Shown piece by piece: positions 58,929 through 64,000 of a stretch of 64,000 nt of DNA (positions are counted from its first letter, which is position 1; each line of letters opens with the position of its first letter). The translations under genes were made by a program, and so were the position numbers. This stretch comes from Parvibaculum lavamentivorans DS-1 (lineage in GTDB: Bacteria > Pseudomonadota > Alphaproteobacteria > Parvibaculales > Parvibaculaceae), in NCBI RefSeq assembly GCF_000017565.1, contig NC_009719.1:2029001-2093000 (forward strand), written 5' to 3'. Below the pieces are notes generated by a model, which worked only from the letters and a program-made list of their open reading frames with translations, searched no databases and was not told the DNA's origin.

Positions 58929-60191
58929 CTAACTCGTTGCGGTGCTCTCTTCGATGCCGGTCTGGACCCGTCTCGTGCTTGCGGCGGGCCTTGCTCTCTG
59001 CGAGACGGCCCAAAAGACCAGGCTGGGGGCCATGGATGCAAGAATCGTTGCCATGAAGACGCGCGTGCCGGTTGCCTCGAAGCCGACATAGAAGGCCGGT
59101 GGAAGCAGAAGCAAGATGGGCAGAATGCGCGCCTGCGCTTGCGTTATGCGCCGGTTCAGCTGGAGATGATGGGCAACCTTCAAGTTTCGCAGAAGCGCGA
59201 CTACCCATATCAGGATGTAGAAGGCGAGGCCGACAATGCCGTTCTCTACGATAATCCGTAGAAATTCGCCGTGAATGCTGACCAGGAGAAAAGACGGAAG
59301 AAAAGCGAACTCTCTTCGCATGATATCCGTGTAGGCGTTGGTGCCAATTCCGAAGAGCGGGTTTTCGGAAGACATGCGCTTCACCTGCTCGAACGAAAAC
59401 TCTCGCGCGGCGTTGCTCAACGATGTGGGCATCTGTCCCTCTGCCATTGCTGAAAGAGAGATATCCGTGGTCGTGGGTTCCAGCAGCGTGTTTACCTGCC
59501 TGGTGATGTAGGGGTCATCGACTAGCGTCGCGAGAATCGAGAGAGCAAAAATGCCGGCGGCCAACACGGGAATGGCAGCCACGAAGCGGCCACGGCTGAG
59601 AAGTGCAACGGTAATGATGCCGAACGCGAGTAGCGCCTTGCGTTCGCCCGAAAGGAATACGGCAATGCCGACTACAATCCACAACGCCCAGTAAAGGCGT
59701 CGGCGGGCGTCGGGCGCGAACAGAATGAAAACCGACAACAACATGGGCAGGAAGGTAAAAGCCGCCTTGGGATCGTTGAGGCGTTTCCAGCCGGACCATT
59801 GCCCTTGCGAAATGTGCCAGCCGATATTGTAGATCATTACGCCGATCAGGCCGATGAGGAGTATTTTCCCCATGAGCTTGTAGTCGAGGCGATCGCCCAC
59901 CGCGTTCAAGACGAATGCAAAGCCAAGGATCAGCGTTACCTGGAACAACTCGCGTATTCCGTTACCGGTGTAATACCCGAACGCGGAAAGCGTGTGGACG
60001 ATAAAGAAAGGGAGGAGGATCAGAAAGCCGAGATCAAGCCTCGCCCTCATGAACAGCCTGGGCTGTATTGCCACGAGCAGCAGGATAAAGGCGACGAGAA
60101 TGTCGAAGGGCCTCAGCTGGATAATGCCAAGACTCATTTTCGTGGCGAGAAAAAGTGTTACGGCGCTAACCGGAATAAGAAAATTCAGCAT
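58929..60191 (-). CDS. O-antigen ligase/polymerase family membrane protein, copy 2
   Basis: A 420-residue polytopic protein with about ten helices and the Wzy_C-type periplasmic region (SSENPLFGIGTNAYTDIMRR, VSIHGEFLRIIVENGIVGLA). Start ATG 60191 overlaps the upstream transferase stop (60185-60191). A frame open to 60233 adds residues inside that gene and is rejected. Together with the copy at 45.5 kb it gives the locus two such enzymes; one may polymerise and the other ligate. Confidence 0.88.
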   Translation of the reverse strand: MLNFLIPVSAVTLFLATKMSLGIIQLRPFDILVAFILLLVAIQPRLFMRARLDLGFLILLPFFIVHTLSAFGYYTGNGIRELFQVTLILGFAFVLNAVGDRLDYKLMGKILLIGLIGVMIYNIGWHISQGQWSGWKRLNDPKAAFTFLPMLLSVFILFAPDARRRLYWALWIVVGIAVFLSGERKALLAFGIITVALLSRGRFVAAIPVLAAGIFALSILATLVDDPYITRQVNTLLEPTTTDISLSAMAEGQMPTSLSNAAREFSFEQVKRMSSENPLFGIGTNAYTDIMRREFAFLPSFLLVSIHGEFLRIIVENGIVGLAFYILIWVVALLRNLKVAHHLQLNRRITQAQARILPILLLLPPAFYVGFEATGTRVFMATILASMAPSLVFWAVSQRARPAASTRRVQTGIEESTATS

Positions 60192-61408
60192 TCGGCCACA
60201 TCTGAATTTTGACGTTCCGCCGAGAGCGGCCATGCTCGCTGTCCGCGCGGCCGGCCGCCCCGGTCCGAGAAAAGCTGAGCGTACACTTCATGAATTTTTT
60301 CGCCCATCACCCGTGCGTCCCAGGGAGACAGATCGGCATCGGCGCTTGCCTGTGAAAAGCGCGCCCGAAGGTCCGGGTTCTCGAGCAGCTTCTCGATTGA
60401 CGATGCGAAGCCGGAGAAATCATCGGAGGCAACTACGTATCCATTCTCTCCGTGCCTTACCACCGCTTCGATGCCAGGAAGGCGCGTGACGACGATGGGC
60501 TTTCCGGCGAGACCGTATTGAACGATGGAGCGCGGCAAGCCTTCCCGCTGGGAGGTGAAGACACAAATGTCGCAAGCCGCGAGGACGCTCTCCACATCAT
60601 TCCGAAATCCGAGAATCCGCACACGGGCTGCAAGTGCCGCCTCGTCGATCATTTTCTGGAGAAGGGGGCGTTCGGGGCCGTCACCGGCCATGACGAGCAG
60701 TGCGCTCTTATGGCGGCCGAGCAAGGGCAGCAAAGTTTGCAGAAGCTCCCTGTGACGCTTTCGGCGCTCGAGAACCGCCACATAGCCTATTACCACTGCA
60801 CCCGGCGTTTCATGGCGCAGCGTGGCAATGTCGTTTGCCGGTGCGGCGCGGCGGAAGCGTTCGACATCCATGCCGCTCCGGACCACGAAATGATTTGTCA
60901 CATTGCCCAATCCGTTCGCAAGACACAGGTCCCGCATACCGTCGCTCACATCGATGAAGGCATGTGTCCGCAGAGCTGCCACTTTTTCGAGCAGGAGATA
61001 AATTGTCCGTTTAAGAAACGGTTCGTCTGTGAAAGGAAGGATATGAACCCCGTGGACGACGGCGGCCCTCGGAACGGCCAAGGCGGCCAGGCGGCCCACG
61101 AACCCGGCCTTGCTTGTGTGAGTGTGGATAATGTCCGGACGGATTTTCCGGTAGAGTCGCGCGAGGCTCACAAGCGCGATCAGATCGTTGAAGGGAGATG
61201 CATCCCTCACCAAGGAGGGAACGGCAATGGCGTTTACCCTCGGATCGAGAAGGTCGAGCATCCGTTTCGTGAACTCGTTCCCGTAAAGGAGCCAGACTTC
61301 AAACCCAGCCTCAGCCTGATGATTGCAGGTCAGGAGAGTATTTTCGTCCGCTCCGCCGTTAACGAAACGGGTGATAACGTGAACAATTTTAGGCACGGGC
61401 TCGCTCAT
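60185..61408 (-). CDS. Glycosyltransferase family 4 protein
   Basis: A 407-residue GT4 enzyme opening MSEPVPKIVHVITRFVNGG, with DIIHTHTSKAGFVGRLAALA, VAVLERRKRHRELLQTLL and the donor-site SQREGLPRSIVQYGLAGKPIV. The PxIVHVITRFxxGG start is common in transferases near the end of exopolysaccharide loci. ATG 61408 is chosen with GGAG just upstream; a GTG at 61459 is in frame but adds atypical residues. First gene of the four-gene minus-strand operon. Confidence 0.9.
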   Translation of the reverse strand: MSEPVPKIVHVITRFVNGGADENTLLTCNHQAEAGFEVWLLYGNEFTKRMLDLLDPRVNAIAVPSLVRDASPFNDLIALVSLARLYRKIRPDIIHTHTSKAGFVGRLAALAVPRAAVVHGVHILPFTDEPFLKRTIYLLLEKVAALRTHAFIDVSDGMRDLCLANGLGNVTNHFVVRSGMDVERFRRAAPANDIATLRHETPGAVVIGYVAVLERRKRHRELLQTLLPLLGRHKSALLVMAGDGPERPLLQKMIDEAALAARVRILGFRNDVESVLAACDICVFTSQREGLPRSIVQYGLAGKPIVVTRLPGIEAVVRHGENGYVVASDDFSGFASSIEKLLENPDLRARFSQASADADLSPWDARVMGEKIHEVYAQLFSDRGGRPRGQRAWPLSAERQNSDVAEC

Positions 61409-61556
61409 CCGCTCCACATGTCCCCGGGGTATCCACGGACTGTACTCTTTTGCTGACACAGCTTCAGTATCACAGAAATTCAGCCGATTTTCTTGTTCAA
61501 TTTAGGGCGCAGCGGGAAGCGCCGTTATTGTTCCACGGCATCGGTAGCCACTTTTT

Positions 61557-61599
61557 AATGAATGGAATTGGCATTCATTTAAATGCAGAATGAAGCATT
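61557..61599. promoter_or_regulatory. Two inverted repeats in divergent promoter region
   Basis: AATGAATG (61557-61564) and CATTCATT (61572-61579) are perfect inverted arms around a 7-base spacer. AATGC (61582-61586) and GCATT (61595-61599) form a second pair just downstream. They lie in the 221-bp AT-rich gap between the minus-strand glycosyltransferase operon and the plus-strand methyltransferase gene, a suitable operator position. The regulator is unknown. Confidence 0.45.
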
Positions 61600-61629
61600 C
61601 GCGATGGCGGACCGGTCAGGAGATTTGCA

Positions 61630-62307
61630 ATGGTTGCGTATGACAGGCAGACCTACAACGCTCCAAATCCAATGGCGCGTCTCGCACATCGGGCGCGTTA
61701 CGGAAATGCGGATAGGCTTATCGCCAAGTATCTGAAGCCCGATGGCGTGATGCTCGATTACGGTTGCGGCGATGGACGTATGTTACGCCGCGTCCGGGAA
61801 TTTGCTCCGGCCGCCGATCTCATCGGCTATGAACCCCTGATGCAGGGGGAAGGCGAGGGGTACAGGCGCTTTACGCATGAAGAAGACGCCAGAGGGTGTC
61901 GCTATGATCTGGTAACCGCCTTTGAGGTTCTGGAACACCTGTTGCCGGAAGACATCGGCAAATTTGTGACACTCACCAAGGACACCATCAAGGCCGATGG
62001 CCGTGTGATCATAAGTGTGCCGATCATGCTGGGGCCGGTTCTCATCCCCAAGGTGATAAATGCGCAGTTCATTCGCAAGTCAGCCTGGAAATACAGCTTT
62101 TCCGAACTTGTGCGGGGGGCGATTTTCCTCAAACCGGTGCCGCGTTACCACGGTTCGTAATATTTGTCGCATAAGGGCTTCGACTGGCGAGAGCTCCGGA
62201 CGCAACTCATGCAAGAGTTCAAGCTTCAGGAGGAATGCTTTTCACCATTCCCCGCCTTGCCCTGGGGGTTAAACAGCCAGTGGTTCGGCGTGTTCTCCCC
62301 GCGCTAG
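61630..62307 (+). pseudogene. Class I SAM-dependent methyltransferase with in-frame TAA
   Basis: The frame begins with a good SD (AGGAG, seven bases before ATG 61630) and encodes a methyltransferase with motif I VMLDYGCGDGRMLRRVREF and YDLVTAFEVLEHLLPEDI. It stops at TAA 62158-62160 after 176 codons. The same frame continues without further stops to TAG 62305-62307, reading LSHKGFDWRELRTQL and SQWFGVFSPR, a typical end for this family (HKGFD.R.L). So one sense codon, likely CAA, GAA or AAA, has become TAA, removing about 48 C-terminal residues. The truncated protein keeps the SAM site, so activity is uncertain. The 3' end overlaps ugd by four bases. Confidence 0.8.
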
Positions 62308-63608
62308 CGGCCGACACTCGTATAGTCGAATCCGAGGGGAACGATTTCCTCTGATTTGTAGATATTCCGAAGGTCGATCATCACCCGCCGGCGAAGCGCT
62401 TTTCCAAGACGCTCGATATTGAGCGCACGATATTCGTTCCATTCGGTGATGATCACCACGGCATCTGCGTCCTTGGCTGTCAAATAAGGGTCATCACAAT
62501 AGATCACGCTATCGGGCAAGAGGTGCTTTGCTTCCTTGATGCTTTGTGGATCGTGGGCCTGAACCGTGGCGCCGCGATCAATCAAGCCGGGCACGATATC
62601 GAGTGACGGTGCGTCCCGCATGTCGTCCGTTTCCGGTTTGAAGGCAAGGCCCAGAATGGCGATTGTCTTTCCTTTGACCGAGCCGCCACAGGCGCTCTCG
62701 ATCTTGTCCACCATGCGCTTCTTCCGGGCGGCGTTGGCTTCCACGACCGCTTCGACGATGCGGGTGGGTGCCTGGTACTGTTCTGCGGTGCGAACGAGCG
62801 CCATGGTGTCCTTTGGAAAGCAGGATCCGCCATAGCCAGGTCCGGCATGAAGAAATTTGGATCCGATGCGCCGGTCCAGACCGATGCCTCTCGCGACATC
62901 CTGAACATTCGCGCCGGTTTTTTCGCAAATATCGGCCATTTCGTTGATGAAGGTGATCTTGGTCGCCAGAAAAGCATTGGCCGCATATTTGATAAGTTCA
63001 GCGGTGCGCCGGTTTGTGAACATTATCGGCGTCTCGTTGAGGTTGAGCGGGCGGTAAAGCTTTCGAAGAACTTCTCTTGCTCGCTCATCATCGGCGCCAA
63101 CCACAACCCGGTCCGGCCGCTTGAAGTCGTCGATGGCAGCGCCTTCGCGCAGGAATTCAGGATTGGAGGCAACCGAAAAGTCAGCCTCCGGAGCGACGCG
63201 GCGGATGATCGCTTCAACTTCGTCGGCCGTACCGACGGGCACGGTGGATTTTGTCACAATAACCGTGTACCGCGAGAGCAGGGCGGCGATTTCCTCAGCT
63301 GCCGCATAAACATAGGAAAGATCGGCGTGACCATCTCCTCGGCGTGTGGGGGTGCCGACGGCGATGAAGACAGCATCGACATCTTTCATGGCGCTGGAAA
63401 GGTCGGTCGTGAAGGAGAGGCGGCCTGCGAAGCGGTTGCCATTCACCAGGACGTCCAATCCCGGCTCGTAGATCGGAATTTCCCCTTGGAGCAATGCGTT
63501 GATCTTCCGCTCGTCCTTATCGACACACGTGACCGTGTGGCCAAAGTCGGCGAAGCAGGCCCCCGAGACAAGCCCGACATAACCCGATCCAATCATTGCT
63601 ATTCGCAT
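62304..63608 (-). CDS. ugd: UDP-glucose 6-dehydrogenase
   Basis: A 434-residue enzyme with N-terminal NAD fold MIGSGYVGLVSGACFADFGH, VAVGTP-type segment VFIAVGTPTRRGDGHADLSY, the family segment FLREGAAIDDFKRPDRVVVG and the catalytic Cys in GYGGSCFPKDT. It oxidises UDP-glucose to UDP-glucuronate, supplying the acidic sugar of the exopolysaccharide. It is divergent from an epimerase gene at 63758 that may act on its product. Confidence 0.96.
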   Translation of the reverse strand: MRIAMIGSGYVGLVSGACFADFGHTVTCVDKDERKINALLQGEIPIYEPGLDVLVNGNRFAGRLSFTTDLSSAMKDVDAVFIAVGTPTRRGDGHADLSYVYAAAEEIAALLSRYTVIVTKSTVPVGTADEVEAIIRRVAPEADFSVASNPEFLREGAAIDDFKRPDRVVVGADDERAREVLRKLYRPLNLNETPIMFTNRRTAELIKYAANAFLATKITFINEMADICEKTGANVQDVARGIGLDRRIGSKFLHAGPGYGGSCFPKDTMALVRTAEQYQAPTRIVEAVVEANAARKKRMVDKIESACGGSVKGKTIAILGLAFKPETDDMRDAPSLDIVPGLIDRGATVQAHDPQSIKEAKHLLPDSVIYCDDPYLTAKDADAVVIITEWNEYRALNIERLGKALRRRVMIDLRNIYKSEEIVPLGFDYTSVGR

Positions 63609-63757
63609 ACTACGCCTCTGCTCAAGTTTGCCTCCCGGTTACGTCATAGCGTTTTTGCGAACTTAAATGAAGCGTTCGCGCGGGCTGGGTTGCATTCACC
63701 CTCGCTTGTGGCCCATCTTCTCTCGTGATCGGCGGCTATTCATTCCAAGGGAACATG

Positions 63758-64000
63758 ATGACGATTTTAGTGACAGGCGCTGCCGGATTTATCGGCAGTT
63801 ATCTTTGCCACTATCTTCTCGACCGGGGTGACGAGGTGGTTGGCGTCGATGATCTTAATGATTATTACGACCCGGCTCTCAAGGCTGCACGGCTCGAACG
63901 GCTAACCGGCCGCAACGGGTTTTCTTTTGTAAGGGCCGATATTTCAGACAAGGATGCTCTCGCTGAAGCCGTCAGCGGGCGTCGTATTGCCAAGGTGGCG
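63758..64000 (+). CDS. NAD-dependent nucleotide-sugar epimerase (UDP-glucuronate 4-epimerase-like), 3' cut by window edge
   Basis: The first 81 codons are visible, with the short-chain dehydrogenase nucleotide loop [17 protein letters not shown] and the epimerase-type segment [20 protein letters not shown], which is characteristic of UDP-glucuronate 4-epimerases. Two ATG codons are adjacent (63755 and 63758); AAGGG favours the second by spacing. Location next to ugd supports UDP-glucuronate to UDP-galacturonate conversion. The catalytic YxxxK region lies beyond the window. Confidence 0.85.
   Translation, partial: MTILVTGAAGFIGSYLCHYLLDRGDEVVGVDDLNDYYDPALKAARLERLTGRNGFSFVRADISDKDALAEAVSGRRIAKVA

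Overview
The window is high-GC, densely packed DNA (about 60-65 % GC by eye) with strong G/C bias at third codon positions, ATGA start/stop overlaps and gene content typical of an alphaproteobacterium of the Hyphomicrobiales type. A Parvibaculum-like organism would fit, but I assign this from gene content only. I see no prophage, IS element, rRNA, tRNA or CRISPR array.

Layout. 1-2.1 kb: the end of an FAD-dependent amine-oxidase-like gene translationally coupled to a DUF1365 gene. 2.2-4.4 kb: a membrane GGDEF-EAL protein. 4.6-6.9 kb: a pair of acyl-CoA dehydrogenases. 7.0-7.6 kb: a DinJ/YafQ toxin-antitoxin pair whose toxin carries a one-base frameshift. 7.6-17.4 kb: mixed housekeeping and envelope genes (SemiSWEET, zinc-type dehydrogenase, GST, a YqjD/YqjE-like operon with a lipoprotein, cardiolipin synthase, TonB receptor, CtaG, rhomboid, aldose epimerase).

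17.6-27.5 kb is a complete guanidine uptake and degradation locus. A guanidine-I (ykkC) riboswitch lies before an ABC transporter (binding protein, permease, ATPase). A guanidine-II (mini-ykkC) element with two ACGG-capped hairpins lies before two DUF1989 proteins (carboxyguanidine deiminase subunits), a biotin-dependent carboxylase of the urea/guanidine carboxylase family and allophanate hydrolase. Together these would import guanidine, carboxylate it, deaminate it to allophanate and release ammonium and CO2. Finding two riboswitch classes for one ligand inside one locus is notable.

27.5-31.1 kb: ADP-heptose synthesis genes gmhB, hldE and gmhA with a CPBP membrane protease. 31.3-35.8 kb: a two-gene unit that looks like a type XI (Slam/DUF560) outer-membrane translocon followed by a 1028-residue cargo candidate with a FecR domain and three repeated TbpB-barrel-like modules. 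35.8-39.3 kb: a 24-residue membrane peptide gene with its own terminator, a BrkB/YihY protein, a 47-codon ORF, arabinose-5-phosphate isomerase and a metallophosphatase.

39.4-64 kb is a large polysaccharide locus. It encodes a short OPX lipoprotein, a secreted helical protein, an outer-membrane beta-barrel, a Wzc-type tyrosine autokinase, two O-antigen-ligase/polymerase-like proteins, an acyltransferase-SGNH protein, a Wzx-type flippase, five glycosyltransferases, a pyruvyltransferase, a sulfotransferase, a methyltransferase with an unusual N-terminal domain, Ugd and the start of a nucleotide-sugar epimerase. A lower-GC island (about 50.2-52.2 kb) interrupts it, and a methyltransferase gene at 61.6 kb carries an in-frame TAA. 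Two PhoB/OmpR-type arrays of 11-bp direct repeats lie before the glycosyltransferase operon at 53.5 kb.
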